From the NCBI GenBank assembly GCA_947579665.1, contig OX388343.1, forward strand, positions 100,817,657 to 100,881,656: a stretch of 64,000 nucleotides of DNA. Reading direction: 5' to 3'. The notes beneath the pieces were generated by a model. The model was not told the DNA's origin and searched no databases. It saw only the letters and a list, made by a program, of their open reading frames with translations. The stretch comes from Sympetrum striolatum (taxonomy: Eukaryota > Arthropoda > Insecta > Odonata > Libellulidae). Shown here one piece after another: positions 36,343-52,100 of the stretch. Positions within the stretch are counted from its first letter, which is position 1, and every line of letters starts with the position of its first letter. Both the position numbers and the translations under genes were made by a program.

Positions 36343-36484
36343 CAGTAGAACCCCGGTAATGCGGACGAATTCAGGCACATAGGCGTCCGGATTAGCGGGG
36401 TTTCCGGATTAGCGAGGTTTTCAAAAAATAACGTAAACAACATTTTTTCTCAATAATTATGTTGTACAGATAATGCATGTATAT
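36343..36484 (+). mobile_element. pogo/Tigger-like transposon end inside the satellite
   Basis: After TA (36341-36342) the sequence CAGTAGAACCCCGGTAATG begins, a typical pogo/Tigger terminal repeat, followed by related text (TCCGGATTAGCGGGG, then TCCGGATTAGCGAGG). No inverted partner is found at the right end, where satellite sequence resumes at GATTGTTTCTTGACC, a monomer position lying before the break point. So this is a truncated end, and about 60 bp of monomer is repeated across the junction. Confidence 0.7.
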
Positions 36485-37379
36485 GATTGTTTCTTGACCA
36501 AATGATGAGCATTGGATTCCTGGAACCGGAATTTCGTAAATATAAGCTAATTTAGTCGTAGTAAATGCTGTTAATTCTTTATTCAGTAATTTATTTTAGT
36601 CTAATCGATTTGATGCATTTTGTATATCATTTATAAGTTATTTTTATCATCAATGATTGCTCTCGTATATTCTTTCAGGCTATGCATTCCGGATATTCGG
36701 TGGATGAGTCGGAGAAGATTGTTTCTTGACCACATGAAGAGCATTGGATTCCTGGAACCGTATTGACGTAAATATAAGCTAATTTAGTCGTAGTAAATGC
36801 TGTGAATTCTTTATTTCGTAATTAAATTTAGTCTTATCTATTTGATGCATTTTGTGTATCATTTATAAGTTATTTTTATCATCAATGATTCTCCCGTTTA
36901 TTATTTCAGGCTATTCATTCCGGATATTCGGAGGATGAGTCGGAGAAGATTGTTTCTTGACAAAATGAAGAGCATTGGATTCCTGGAACCGGATTGACGT
37001 AAATATAAGCTAATTTAGTCGTAGTAAATGCTGTTAATTCTTTATTTCGTAATTAATTTTAGTCTTATCGATTTGATGCATTTTGTATATCATTTATAAT
37101 TACTTTTTATCATCAATGATTGCTCTCGTGTATTATTTCAGGCTATGCATTTCGGATATTCGGAGGATGAGTCGGAGAAGATTGTTTCTTGACCTAATGA
37201 AGAGCATTGGAATCCTGGAACCGGATTGACGTAAATATAACCTAATTTAGTCGTAGTATATGCTGTTAATTCTTTATTTCGTAACTAATGTTAGTCTTAT
37301 CGATTTGATGCATTTTGTATATCATTTATAATTACTTTTTATCATCAATGATTGCTCTCGTGTATTATTTCAGGCTATG

Positions 37380-40300
37380 CATTTCGGATATTCGGAGGAT
37401 GAGTCGGAGAATATTGTTTCTTGACCAAATAAAGAGCATTGGATTCCTGGAACCGGATTGACGTAAATATAACCTAATTTAGTCGTAGTATATGCTGTTA
37501 ATTCTTTATTTCGTAATTAATTTTAGTCTTATCGATTTGATGTATTTTATATATCATTTTTAAGTTAGTTTTATCAACAATGATTGCTCTCGTGTAGTTT
37601 TTCAGGCTATGCATTCCGGATATTCTGAGGATGAGACGGAGAAGATTGTTTCTTGACCAAATGAAAAGCATTGGATTCCTGCAACCCGATTGTCGTAAAT
37701 ATAAGCTAATTTAGTCGTAGTAAATGCTGTTAATTCTCTATTTCGTATTAATTTTAGTCATATCGATTTGATGCATTTTTTATATCATTTATTAGTTATT
37801 TTTACCATCAATGATTGCTCTCGTGTATTTTTTCAGGCTATGCATTCCGGATATTCGGAGGATGAGTCGGAGAAGATTGTTTCTTGACCACATGAAGAGC
37901 ATTGGATTCCTATAACCGGATTGTCGTTAATATAAGCTAATTTAGTCGTAGTAAATGATGTGAATTCTTTATTTCGTAATTAATTTTAGTCTTATCTATT
38001 TGATGCATTTTGTATATAATTTATAAGTTATTTTTAACATCAATGATTGCTCTCGTGTATTATTTCAGGGTATGCATTCCGGATATTCGGAGGATGAGTC
38101 GGAGAAGATTGTTTCTTGACCAAATGAAGAGCATTGGATTCCTGTAACCGGATTGACGTAAATATAAGCTAATTTAGTCGTAGTAAATGCTGTGAATTCT
38201 TTATTTCGTAATTAATTTTAGTCTTATCGATTTGATGCATTTTGTATATCATCTATAAGTTATTTTTATCATCAATGATTGCTCTCGTGTATAATTTCAG
38301 GCTATGCATTCCGGATATTCGGAGGATGAGTCGGAGAAGATTGTTTCTTGACCAAATGAATGGCATTGTATTCCTGGAACCGGATTGTCGTAAATATAAG
38401 CTAATTTTGTCGTAGTAAATGCTGTTAATTCTTTATTTCGAAATTATTTTTAGTCTAATAGATTTGATGCATTTTATATATCATTTATAAGTTATTTTTA
38501 TCATCAATGATTGCTCTCGTGTATTATTTCAGGCTATGCATTCCGAATATTCGGAGGATGAGTCGGAGAAGATTGTTTCTTGACCACATGAAGAGCATTG
38601 GATTCCTGGAACCGGATTGTCGTAAATATAAGCTAATTTAGTCGTAGTAAATGCTGTTAATTCTTTATTTCGTAATTAATTTTAGTCCTATCGATTGGAT
38701 GCATTTTGTATATCATTTATAAGTTATTTTTATCATCAATGATTGCTCTCGTGTATTATTTCAGGCTATGCATTCCGGATGTTTGGAGGATGAGTCGGAG
38801 AAGATTGTTTCTTGACCAAATGAAGAGCATTGTATTCCTGGAACCGGATTGTCGTAAATATAAGCTAATTTAGTCGTAGTAAATACTGTTAATTCTTTAT
38901 TTCGTAATTAATATTAGTCTTATCTATTTGATGCGTTTGTATATCATTTATAAGTTATTTTTACCATCAATGATTGCTTTCGTGTATTATTTCAGGCAAT
39001 GCATTCCAAATATTCGGAGGATGGGTCGGAGAAAATTGTTTCTTGACCAAATGAAGAGCATTGTATTCCTGGAACCGGATTGACGTAAATATAAGCTAAT
39101 TTAGTCGTAGTAAATGCTGTTAATTCTTTATTTCGTAATTAATTTTAGTCTTATAGATTTGTTGCATTTTGTATATCATTTATAAGTTATTTTTATCATC
39201 AATGATTGCTCTCGTGTATTATTTCAGGCTATGCATTCCGGATATTCGGAGGATGAGTCGGAGAAGATTGTTTCTTGACCACATGAAGAGCATTGGATTC
39301 CTGGAACCGGATTGACGTAAATATAAGCTAATTTAGTCGTAGTAAATGCTGTTAATTCTTTATTTCGTAATTAATTTTAGTCCTATCGATTGGAATCATT
39401 TTGTATATCATTTATAAGTTATTTTTATCATCAATGATTGCTCTCGTGTATTATTTCAGGCTATTGATTCCGGATATTCGGAGGATGAGTCGGAGAAGAT
39501 TGTTTCTTGACCAAATGAAGAGCATTGGATTCCTGCAACCCGATTGTCGTAAATATAAGCTAATTTAGTCGTAGTAAATGCTGTTAATTCTCTATTTCGT
39601 ATTAATTTTAGTCATATCGATTTGATGCATTTTTTATATCATTTATTAGTTATTTTTACCATCAATGATTGCTCTCGTGTATTTTTTCAGGCTATGCATT
39701 CCGGATATTCGGAGGATGAGTCGGAGAATATTGTTTCTTGACCAAATGAAGAGCATTGGATTCCTGGAACCGGATTGACGTAAATATAACCTAATTTAGT
39801 CGTAGTATATGCTGTTAATTCTTTATTTCGTAATTAATTTTAGTCTTATCGATTTGATGTATTTTATATATCATTTTTAAGTTAGTTTTATCAACAATGA
39901 TTGCTCTCGTGTAGTTTTTCAGGCTATGCATTCCGGATATTCTGAGGATGAGACGGAGAAGATTGTTTCTTGACCAAATGAAAAGCATTGGATTCCTGCA
40001 ACCCGATTGTCGTAAATATAAGCTAATTTAGTCGTAGTAAATGCTGTTAATTCTCTATTTCGTATTAATTTTAGTCATATCGATTTGATGCATTTTTTAT
40101 ATCATTTATTAGTTATTTTTACCATCAATGATTGCTCTCGTGTATTTTTTCAGGCTATGCATTCCGGATATTCGGAGGATGAGTCGGAGAAGATTGTTTC
40201 TTGACCACATGAAGAGCATTGGATTCCTATAACCGGATTGTCGTTAATATAAGCTAATTTAGTCGTAGTAAATGATGTGAATTCTTTATTTCGTAATTAA

Positions 40301-41847
40301 TTTTAGTCTTATCTATTTGATGCATTTTGTATATAATTTACAAGTTATTTTTAACATCAATGATTGCTCTCGTGTATTATTTCAGGGTATGCATTCCGGA
40401 TATTCGGAGGATGAGTCGGAGAAGATTGTTTCTTGACCAAATGAAGAGCATTGGATTCCTGTAACCGGATTGACGTAAATATAAGCTAATTTAGTCGTAG
40501 TAAATGCTGTGAATTCTTTATTTCGTAATTAATTTTAGTCTTATCGATTTGATGCATTTTGTATATCATCTATAAGTTATTTTTATCATCAATGATTGCT
40601 CTCGTGTATTATTTCAGGCTATGCATTCCGGATATTCGGAGGATGAGTCGGAGAAGATTGTTTCTTGACCAAATGAATGGCATTGTATTCCTGGAACCGG
40701 ATTGTCGTAAATATAAGCTAATTTTGTCGTAGTAAATGCTGTTAATTCTTTATTTCGAAATTATTTTTAGTCTAATAGATTTGATGCATTTTATATATCA
40801 TTTATAAGTTATTTTTATCATCAATGATTGCTCTCGTGTATTATTTCAGGCTATGCATTCCGAATATTCGGAGGATGAGTCGGAGAAGATTGTTTCTTGA
40901 CCACATGAAGAGCATTGGATTCCTGGAACCGGATTGTCGTAAATATAAGCTAATTTAGTCGTAGTAAATGCTGTTAATTCTTTATTTCGTAATTAATTTT
41001 AGTCCTATCGATTGGATGCATTTTGTATATCATTTATAAGTTATTTTTATCATCAATGATTGCTCTCGTGTATTATTTCAGGCTATGCATTCCGGATGTT
41101 TGGAGAATGAGTCGGAGAAGATTGTTTCTTGACCAAATGAAGAGCATTGTATTCCTGGAACCGGATTGTCGTAAATATAAGCTAATTTAGTCGTAGTAAA
41201 TACTGTTAATTCTTTATTTCGTAATTAATATTAGTCTTATCTATTTGATGCGTTTGTATATCATTTATAAGTTATTTTTACCATCAATGATTGCTTTCGT
41301 GTATTATTTCAGGCAATGCATTCCAAATATTCGGAGGATGGGTCGGAGAAAATTGTTTCTTGACCAAATGAAGAGCATTGTATTCCTGGAACCGGATTGA
41401 CGTAAATATAAGCTAATTTAGTCGTAGTAAATGCTGTTAATTCTTTATTTCGTAATTAATTTTAGTCTTATAGATTTGTTGCATTTTGTATATCATTTAT
41501 AAGTTATTTTTATCATCAATGATTGCTCTCGTGTATTATTTCAGGCTATGCATTCCGGATATTCGGAGGATGAGTCGGAGAAGATTGTTTCTTGACCACA
41601 TGAAGAGCATTGGATTCCTGGAACCGGATTGACGTAAATATAAGCTAATTTAGTCGTAGTAAATGCTGTTAATTCTTTATTTCGTAATTAATTTTAGTCC
41701 TATCGATTGGAATCATTTTGTATATCATTTATAAGTTATTTTTATCATCAATGATTGCTCTCGTGTATTATTTCAGGCTATTGATTCCGGATATTCGGAG
41801 GATGAGTCGGAGAAGATTGTTTCTTGACCAAATGAAGAGCATTGGAT
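37380..41847 (+). repeat. Higher-order repeat: two copies of a ten-monomer block (2317 bp)
   Basis: 37380-39530 and 39697-41847 are almost identical and offset by 2317 bp. The rare variant GTGTAGTTTTTCAGG occurs at 37592 and 39909. Single-base differences are few (for example near 38030 against 40345). This is a recent duplication of a block and not simple monomer turnover. Confidence 0.85.
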
Positions 41848-43199
41848 TCCTGGAACCGGATTGTCGTAAATATAAGCTAATGCAGTCGTAGTAAGTGCTG
41901 TTAATTCTTTATTTCGTAATTAACTTAGTCTTATCGATTTGATGCATTTTGTATATCATTTATAAGTTATTTTTACCATCAATGATTGCTCTCTTGTATT
42001 ATTTCAGGCTATGCATTCCGGATATTCGGAGGATGAGTCGGAGAAGATTGTTTCTTGCCCAAATGAAGAGCATTTGATTCCTGGTCCCGGATTGTCGTAA
42101 ATATAAGCTAATTTAGTCGTAGTAATTGCTGTTAATTCTTTATTTCGTAATTAATTTTAGTCTTATAGATTTGATGCATTTTGTATATCATTTATAAGTT
42201 ATTTTTATCATCAATGATTGCTCTCGTGTATTATTTCAGGTTATGCATTCCGAATATTCGGAGGATGAGTCCGAGGAGATTGTTTCTTGACCACATGAAG
42301 AGCATTGGATTCCTGGAACCGGATTTACGTAAATATAAGCCAATTTAGTCTTAGTAAATGCTGTTAATTCTTTATTTCGTAATTAATCTTAGTCTTATAG
42401 ATTTGATGCATTTTGTATATCATTTATAAGATATTTTTATCATCAATGATTGCTCTCGTGTCTTATTTCAGGCTATGCATTCCGGATATTCGGAGGATTA
42501 GTCGGAGAAGATTGTTTCTTGACCAAATGAAGAGCATTGGATTCCTGGTCCCAGATTGTCGTAAATATAAGCTAATTTAGTCGTAGTAAATGTTGTTAAT
42601 TCTTTATTTCGTAATTAATTATAGGCTTATAGATTTGATGCATTTTGTATATCATTTATAAGTTATTTTTATCATCAATGATTGCTCTCGTGCATTATTT
42701 CAGGCTATGCATTCCGAATATTCGGAGGATGAGTCGGAGAAGATTGTTTCTTGACCAAATGAAGAGCATTGAATTCCTGGTCCCAGATTGTCGTAAATAT
42801 AAGCTAATTTAGTCGTAGTAAATGTTGTTAATTCTTTATTTCGTAACTAATTTTAGTCTTATCGATTTGATGCATTTTGTATATCATTTATAATTACTTT
42901 TATCATCAATGAATGCTCTCGTGTATTATTTCAGGGTATGCATTTCGGATATTCGGAGGATGAGTCGGAGAAGATTGTTTCTTGACCAAATGAAGAGCAT
43001 TGGAATCCTGGAACCGGATTGACGTAAATATAACCTAATTTAGTCGTAGTATATGCTGTTAATTCTTTATTTCGTAACTAATTTTAGTCTTATCGATTTG
43101 ATGCATTTTGTATATCATTTATAATTACTTTATATCATCAATGATTGCTCTCGTGTATTATTTCAGGCTATGCATTTCGGATATTCGGAGGATGAGTCG

Positions 43200-46100
43200 G
43201 AGAATATTGTTTCTTGACCAAATGAAGAGCATTGGATTCCTGGAACCGGATTGACGTAAATATAACCTAATTTAGTCGTAGTATATGCGGTTAATTCTTT
43301 ATTTCGTAATTAATTTTAGTCTTATCGATTTGATACATTTTGTATATCATTTATAAGTTATTTTTATCATCAATGATTGCTCTCGTGTATTATTTCAGGC
43401 TATGCATTCCGGATATTCGGAGGATGAGTCGGAGAAGATTGTTTCTTTCCAAATGAAGAGCATTGGATTCCTGGAACCGGATTGACGTAAATAAAAGCTA
43501 ATTTAGTCGTAGTAAATGCTGTTAATTCTTTATTTCGTAATTAATTTTAGTCTTATCGATTTGATGTATTTTATATATCATTTTTAAGTTAGTTTTATCA
43601 TCAATGATTGCTCTCGTGTATTTTTTCAGGCTATGCATTCCGGATATTCGGAGGATGAGACGGAGAAGAATGTTTCTTGACCACATGAAGAGCATTGGAT
43701 TCCTGGAACCGGATTGTCGTAAATATAAGCTAATTTAGTCGTAGTAAATGCTGTGAATACTTTATTTCGTAATTAATTTTAGTCTTATCGATTTCGTGCA
43801 TTTTGTATATCATTTATATGTTATTTTTACCATCAATGATTGCTCTCTTGTATTATTTCAGGCAATGCATTCTGGATATTCGGAGGATGAGTCGGAGAAG
43901 AATGTTTCTTGACCAATTGAAGAGCATTGGATTCCTGGAACCGGATTGTTGTAAATATAATCTAATTAAGTCGTAGTAAATGCTCTTAATTCTTTATTTC
44001 GTATTTAATTTTAGTCTTATCGATTTGATGCATTTTGTATGTCATTTATAAGTTATTTTTAACATCAATGATTGCTCTCGTGTATTATTTCAGGCTATGC
44101 ATTCCAGATATTCGGAGGATGAGTCGGAGAAGATTGTTTCTTGACCAAATGAAGAGCATTGGATTCCTATAACCGGATTGTCGTAAATATAAGCTAATTT
44201 AGTCGTAGTAAATGCTTTGAATTCTTTATATCGTAATTAATTTTAGTCTTACCGATTTGATGCATTTTGTATATAATTTATAAGTTATTTTTATCATCAA
44301 TATTTCTCCCCTTTATTATTTCAGGCTATGCATTCCGCATATTCGGAGGATGAGTCGGAGAAGATTGTTTCTTGACCACATGAAGAGCATTGGATTCCTG
44401 TAACCGGATTGTCGTAAATATAAGCTAATTTAGTCGTAGTAAATGCTGTGAATTCTTTATTTCGTAATTAATTTTAGTCTTATCGATTTGATGCATTTTG
44501 TATATAATTTATAAGTTATTTTTATCATCAATGATTCTCCCCTTTATTATTTCAGGCTATGCATTCCGGATATTCGGAGGATGAGTCGGAGAAGATTGTT
44601 TCTTGACCAAATGAAGAGCATTGGATTCCTGTAACCGGATTGTCGTAAATATAAGCTAATTTAGTCGTAGTAAATGCTGTGAATTCTTTATTTCGTAATT
44701 AATTTTAGTCTTATCGATTTGATGCATTTTGCATATAATTTATAAGTTATTTTTATCATCAATGATTCTCCCCTTTATTATTTCAGGCTATGCATTCCGG
44801 ATATTCGGAGGATGAGTCGGAGAAGATTGTTTCTCGACCAAATGAAGAGCATTGCATTCCTATAACCGGATTGTCGTAAATATAAGCTAATTTAGTCGTA
44901 GTAAATGCTCTTAATTCTTTATTTCGTATTTAATTTTAGTCTTATCGATTTGATGCATTTTGTATATCATTTATAAGTTATTTTTAACATCAATGATTGC
45001 TCTCGTGTATTATTTCAGGCAATGCATTCCGGATATTCGGAGGATGAGTCGGAGAAGAATGTTTCTTGACCAAATGAAGAGCATTGGATTCCTGGAACCG
45101 GATTGACGTAAATATAAGCTAATTTAGTCGTAGTAAATGCTGTGAATACTTTATTTCGTAATTAATTTTAGTCTTATCGATTTGATGCATTTTGTATATC
45201 ATTTATATGTTATTTTTACCATCAATGATTGCTCTCGTGTATTATTTCAGGCAATGCATTCCGGATATTCGGAGGATGAGTCGGAGAAGAATGTTTCTTG
45301 ACCACATGAAGAGCATTGGATTCCTGGAACCGGATTGTCGTGAATATAAGCTAATTTAGTAGTAGTAAATGCTGTGAACACTTTATTTCGTAATTAATTT
45401 TAGTCTTATCGATTTGATGCATTTTGTATATCATTTATATGTTATTTTTACCATCAATGATTGCTCTCGTGTATTATTTCAGGCAATGCATTCTGGATAT
45501 TCGGATGATGAGTCGGAGAAGAATGTTTCTTGACCAAATGAAGAGCATTGGATTCCTGCAACCGGATTGTTGTAAATATAATCTAATTAAGTCGTAGTTA
45601 ATGCTCTTAATTCTTTATTTCGTATTTAATTTTAGTCTTATCGATTTGATGCATTTTGTATATCATTTATAAGTTATTTTTAACATCAATGATTGCTCTC
45701 GTTTATTATTTCAGGCTATGCATTCCAGATATTCGGAGGATGAGTCGGAGAAGATTGTTTCTTGACCAAATGGAGAGCATTGGATTCCTGTAACCGGATT
45801 GTCGTAAATATAAGCTAATTTAGTCGTAGTAAATGCATTGAATTCTTTATTTCGTAATAAATTTTAGTCTTATCGATTTGATGCATTTTGTATATAATTT
45901 ATAAGTTATTTTTATCATCAATGATTCTCCCCTTTATTATTTCAGGCTATGCATTCCGGATATTCGGAGGATGAGTCGGAGAAGATTGTTTCTTGACCAA
46001 ATGAAGAGCATTGGATTCCTGGAACCGGATTGACGTAAATATAAGCTAATTTAGTCGTTGTAAATGCTGTGAATTATTTATTTCGTAATTAATTTTAGTC

Positions 46101-49100
46101 TTATCGATTTGATGCATTTTGTATATAATTTATAAGTTATTTTTATCATCAATGATTCTCCCCTTTATTATTTCAGGCTATGCATTAAGGATATTCGGAG
46201 GATGAGTCGGAGAAGATTGTTTCTTGACCAAATGAAGAGCATTGGATTCCTGTAACCGGATTGTCGTAATTATAAGCAACTTTAGTCGTAGTAAATGCTG
46301 TGAATTCTTTATTTCGTAATTAATTTTAGTCTTATCGATTTGATGCATTTTGTATATAATTTATAAGTTATTTTTATCATCAATGATTGCTCTCGTGTAT
46401 TATTTCAGGCTATGCATTCTGGATATTCGGAGGATGAGTCGGAGAAGATTGTTTCTTGACCAAATGAAGAGCATTGGATTCCTATAACCGGATTGTCGTA
46501 AATATAAGCTAATTTAGTCGTAGTAAATGCTCTTAATTCTTTATTTCGTATTTAATTTTAGTCTTATCGATTTGATGCATTTTGTATATCATTTATAAGT
46601 TATTTTTATCATCAATGATTGCTCTCGTGTATTATTTCAGGCTATGCATTCCAGATATTCGGAGGATGTGTCGGAGAAGATTGTTTCTTGACCAAATGGA
46701 GAGCATTGGATTCCTGGAACCGGATTGTCGTAAATATAAGCTAATTTAGTCGTAGTAAATGCTTTGAATTCTTTATTTCGTAATTAATTTTAGTCTTATC
46801 GATTTGATGCATTTTGTATATAATTTATAAGATATTTTTATCATCAATGATTCTCCCCTTTATTATTTCAGGCTATGCATTCCGGATATTCGGAGGATGA
46901 GTCGGAGAAGATTGTTTCTTGACCAAATGAAGAGCATTGGATTCCTGTAACCGGATTGTCGTAAATATAAGCTAATTTAGTCCTAGTAACTGCTTTGAAT
47001 TCTTTATTTCTTAATTTATTTTAGTCTTATCGATTTGATGCATTTTGTATATAATTTATAAGTTATTTTTATCATCAATGATTCTCCCCTTTATTATTTC
47101 AGGCTATGCATTCCGGATATTCGGAGGATGAGTCGGAGAAGATTGTTTCTTGACCAAATGAAGAGCATTGGATTCCTGTAACCGGATTGTCGTAAATATA
47201 AGCTAATTTAGTCGTAGTAAATGCTCTTAATTCTTTATTTCGTATTTAATTTAGTCTTATCGATTTGATGCATTTTGTATATCATTTATAAGTTATTTTT
47301 AACATCAATGATTGCTCTCGCGTATTATTTCAGGATATGCATTCCGGATACTCGGAGGATGAGTAGGAGAAGATTGTTTCTTGACCAAATGAAGAGCATT
47401 GGATTCCTGGAACCAGATTGACGTAAATATAACCTAATTTAGTCTTAGTATATGCTGTTAATTCTTTATTTCGTAATTGATTTTAGTCTTATCGATTTGA
47501 TGCATTTTGTATATAATTTATAAGTTATTTTTATCATCAATGATTCTCCCCTTTATTATTTCAGGCTATGCATTCCGGATATTCGGAGGATGAGTCGGAG
47601 AAGATTGTTTCTTGACCAAATGAAGAGCATTGGATTCCTTGAACCGGATTGACGTAAATATAAGCTAACTTAGTCGTAATAAATGCTGTGAATTCTTTAT
47701 TTCGTAATTAATTTTAGTCTTATCGATTTGATGCATTTTGTATATAATCTATAAGTTATTTTTATCATCAATGATTCTCCCCTTTATTATTTCAGGCTAT
47801 GCATTCCGGATATTCGGAGGATGAGTAGGAGAAGATTGTTTCTTGACCAAATGAAGAGCATTGGATTCCTGGAACCAGATTGACGTAAATATAACCTAAT
47901 TTAGTCTTAGTATATGCTGTTAATTCTTTATTTCGTAATTGATTTTAGTCTTATCGATTTGATGCATTTTGAATATCATTTATATGTTATTTTTACCATC
48001 AATGATTGCTCTCGTGTATTATTTCAGGCAATGCATTCCGGATATTCGGAGGATGAGTCGGAGAAGAATGTTTCTTGACCAAATGAAGAGCATTGGATTC
48101 CTGCAACCGGATTGTTGTAAATTTAATCTAATTAAGTCGTAGTAAATGCTCTTAATTCTTTATTTCGTATTTAATTTTAGTCTTATCGATTTGATGCATT
48201 TTGTATATCATATATAAGTTATTTTTAACATCAATGATTGCTCTCGTGTATTATTTCAGGCTATGCATTCCAGATATTCGGAGGATAAGTCGGAGAAGAT
48301 TGTTTCTTGACCAAATGGAGAGCATTGGATTCCTGTAACCGGATTGTCGTAAATATAAGCTAATTTAGTCGTAGTAAATGCATTGAATTCTTTATTTCGT
48401 AATAAATTTTAGTCTTATCGATTTGATGCATTTTGTATATAATTTATAAGTTATTTTTATCATCAATGATTCTCCCCTTTATTATTTCAGGCTATGCATT
48501 CCGGATATTCGGAGGATGAGTCGGAGAAGATTGTTTCTTGACCAAATGAAGAGCATTGGATTCCTGGAACCGGATTGACGTAAATATAAGCTAATTTAGT
48601 CGTAGTAAATGCTGTGAATTATTTATTTCGTAATTAATTTTAGTCTTATCGATTTGATGCATTTTGTATATAATTTATAAGTTATTTTTATCATCAATGA
48701 TTCTCCCCTTTATTATTTCAGGCTATGCATTCCGGATATTCGGAGGATGAGTCGGAGAAGATTGTTTCTTGACCAAATGAAGAGCATTGGATTCCTGTAA
48801 CCGGATTGTCGTAAATATAAGCAAATTTAGTCGTAGTAAATGCTGTGAATTCTTTATTTCGTAATTAATTTTAGTCTTATCGATTTGATGCATTTTGTAT
48901 ATAATTTATAAGTTATTTTTATCATCAATGATTGCTCTCGTGTATTATTTCAGGCTATGCATTCTGGATATTCGGAGGATGAGTCGGAGAAGATTGTTTC
49001 TTGACCAAATGAAGAGCATTGGATTCCTGGAACCGGATTGACGTAAATATAAGCTAATTTAGTCGTAGTAAATGCTGTTAATTCTTTATTTCGTAATTAA

Positions 49101-52100
49101 TTTTAGTCTTATCGATTTGATGCATTTTGTATATCATTTATAATTACTTTTTATCATCAATGATTGCTCTCGTGTATTATTTCAGGCTATGCATTTCGGA
49201 TATTCGGAGGATGAGTCGGAGAAGATTCTTTCTTGACCATATGAAGAGCATTGGAATCCTGGAACCGGATTGACGTAAATATAACCTAATTTAGTCGTAG
49301 TATATGCTCTTAATTCTTTATTTCGTAACTAATTTTAGTCTTATCGATTTGATGCATTTTGTATATCATTTATAATTACTTTTATCATCAATGATTGCTC
49401 TCGTGTATTATTTCAGGGTATGCATATCGGATATTCGGAGAATGAGTCGGAGAAGATTGTTTCTTGACCAAATGAAGAGCATTGGAATCCTGGAACCGGA
49501 TTGACGTAAATATAACCTAATTTAGTCGTAGTATATGCTGTTAATTCTTTATTTCGTAACTAATTTTAGTCTTATCGATTTGATGCATTTTGTATATCAT
49601 TTATAATTACTTTATATCATCAATGATTGCTCTCGTGTATTATTTCAGGCTATGCATTCCGGATATTCGGAGGATGAGTCGGAGAAGATTGTTTCTTTCC
49701 AAATGAAGAGCATTGGATTCCTGGAACCGGATTGACGTAAATAAAAGCTAATTTAGTCGTAGTAAATGCTGTTAATTCTTTATTTCGTAATTAATTTTAG
49801 TCTTATCGATTTGATGTATTTTATATATCATTTTTAAGTTAGTTTTATCATCAATGATTGCTCTCGTGTATTTTTTCAGGCTATGCATTCCGGATATTCG
49901 GAGGATGAGACGGAGAAGATTGTTTCTTGACCAAATGAAAAGCATTGGATTCCTGGAACCCGATTGTCGTAAATATAAGCTAATTTAGTCGTAGTAAATG
50001 CTGATAATTCTCTATTTCGTATTAATTTTAGTCATATCGATTTGATGCATTTTGTATATCATTGATAACTTATTTTTACCATCAATCATTGCTCTCGTGT
50101 ATTTTTTCAGGCTATGCATTCCGGATATTCGGAGGATGAGTCGGAGAAGATTGTTTCTTGACCACATGAAGAACATTGGATTCCTGTAACCGGATTGTCG
50201 TAAATATAAGCTAATTTAGTCGTAGTAAATGCTGTGAATTCTTTATTTCGTAATTAATTTTAGTCTTATCTATTTGATGCATTTTGTATATAATTTATAA
50301 GTTATTTTTAACATCAATGATTGCTCTCGTGTATTATTTCAGGATATGCATTCCGGATATTCGGAGGATGAGTCGGAGAAGATTGTTTCTTGACCAAATG
50401 AAGAGCATTGGATTCCTGTAACCGGATTGTCGTAAATATAAGCTAATTTAGTCGTAGTAAATGCTCTTAATTCTTTATTTCGTATTTAATTTTAGTCTTA
50501 TCGATTTGATGCATTTTGTATATAATTTATAATTTATTTTTACCATCAATGGTTGCTCTCGTGTATTATTTCAGGCAATGCATTCCGGATATTCGGAGGA
50601 TGAGTCGGAGAAGAATGTTTCTTGACCACATGAAGAGCATTGGATTCCTGGAACCGGATTGTCGTAAATATAAGCTAATTTAGTCGTAGTAAATGCTGTG
50701 AATACTTTATTTCGTAATTAATTTTAGTCTTATCGATTTCATGCATTTTGTATATCATTTATATGTTATTTTTACCATCAATGATTGCTCTCTTGTATTA
50801 TTTCAGGCAATGCATTCTGGATATTCGGAGGATGAGTCGGAGAAGAATGTTTCTTGACCAATTGAAGAGCATTGGATTCCTGGAACCGGATTGTTGTAAA
50901 TATAATCTAATTAAGTCGTAGTAAATGCTCTTAATTCTTTATTTCGTATTTAATTTTAGTCTTATCGATTTGATGCATTTTGTATGTCATTTATAAGTTA
51001 TTTTTAACATCAATGATTGCTCTCGTGTATTATTTCAGGCTATGCATTCCAGATATTCGGAGGATGAGTCGGAGAAGATTGTTTCTTGACCAAATGAAGA
51101 GCATTGGATTCCTATAACCGGATTGTCGTAAATATAAGCTAATTTAGTCGTAGTAAATGCTTTGAATTTTTTATATCGTAATTAATTTTAGTCTTACCAA
51201 TTTGATGCATTTTGTATATAATTTATAAGTTATTTTTATCATCAATAATTCTCCCCTTTATTATTTCAGGCTATGCATTCCGCATATTCGGAGGATGAGT
51301 CGGAGAAGATTGTTTCTTGACCACATGAAGAGCATTGGATTCCTGTAACCGGATTGTCGTAAATATAAGCTAATTTATTCGTAGTAAATGCTGTGAATTC
51401 TTTATTTCGTAATTAATTTTAGTCTTATCGATTTCATGCATTTTGCATATAATTTATAAGTTATTTTTATCATCAATGATTCTCCCCTTTATTATTTCAG
51501 GCTATGCATTCCGGATATTCGGAGGATGAGTCGGAGAAGATTGTTTCTTGACCAAATGAAGAGCATTGGATTCCTGTAACCGGATTGTCGTAAATATAAG
51601 CTAATTTAGTCGTAGTAAATGCTGTGAATTCTTTATTTCGTAATTAATTTTAGTCTTATCGATTTGATGCATTTTGCATATAATTTATAAGTTATTTTTA
51701 TCATCAATGATTCTCCCCTTTATTATATCAGGCTATGCATTCCGGATATTCGGAGGATGAGTCGGAGAAGATTGTTTCTCGACCAAATGAAGAGCATTGC
51801 ATTCCTATAACCGGATTGTCGTAAATATAAGCTAATTTAGTCGTAGTAAATGCTCTTAATTCTTTATTTCGTATTTAATTTTAGTCTTATCGATTTGATG
51901 CATTTTGTATATCATTTATAAGTTATTTTTAACATCAATGATTGCTCTCGTGTATTATTTCAGGCAATGCATTCCGGATATTCGGAGGATGAGTCGGAGA
52001 AGAATGTTTCTTGACCAAATGAAGAGCATTGGATTCCTGGAACCGGATTGACATAAATATAAGCTAATTTAGTCGTAGTAAATGCTGTGAATACTTTATT

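Noticed and set aside
30232..36443. Short open frames of 60-67 codons within the satellite
   Set aside because: They recur with the monomer and are broken in neighbouring copies, so they reflect the repeat unit and not a gene.
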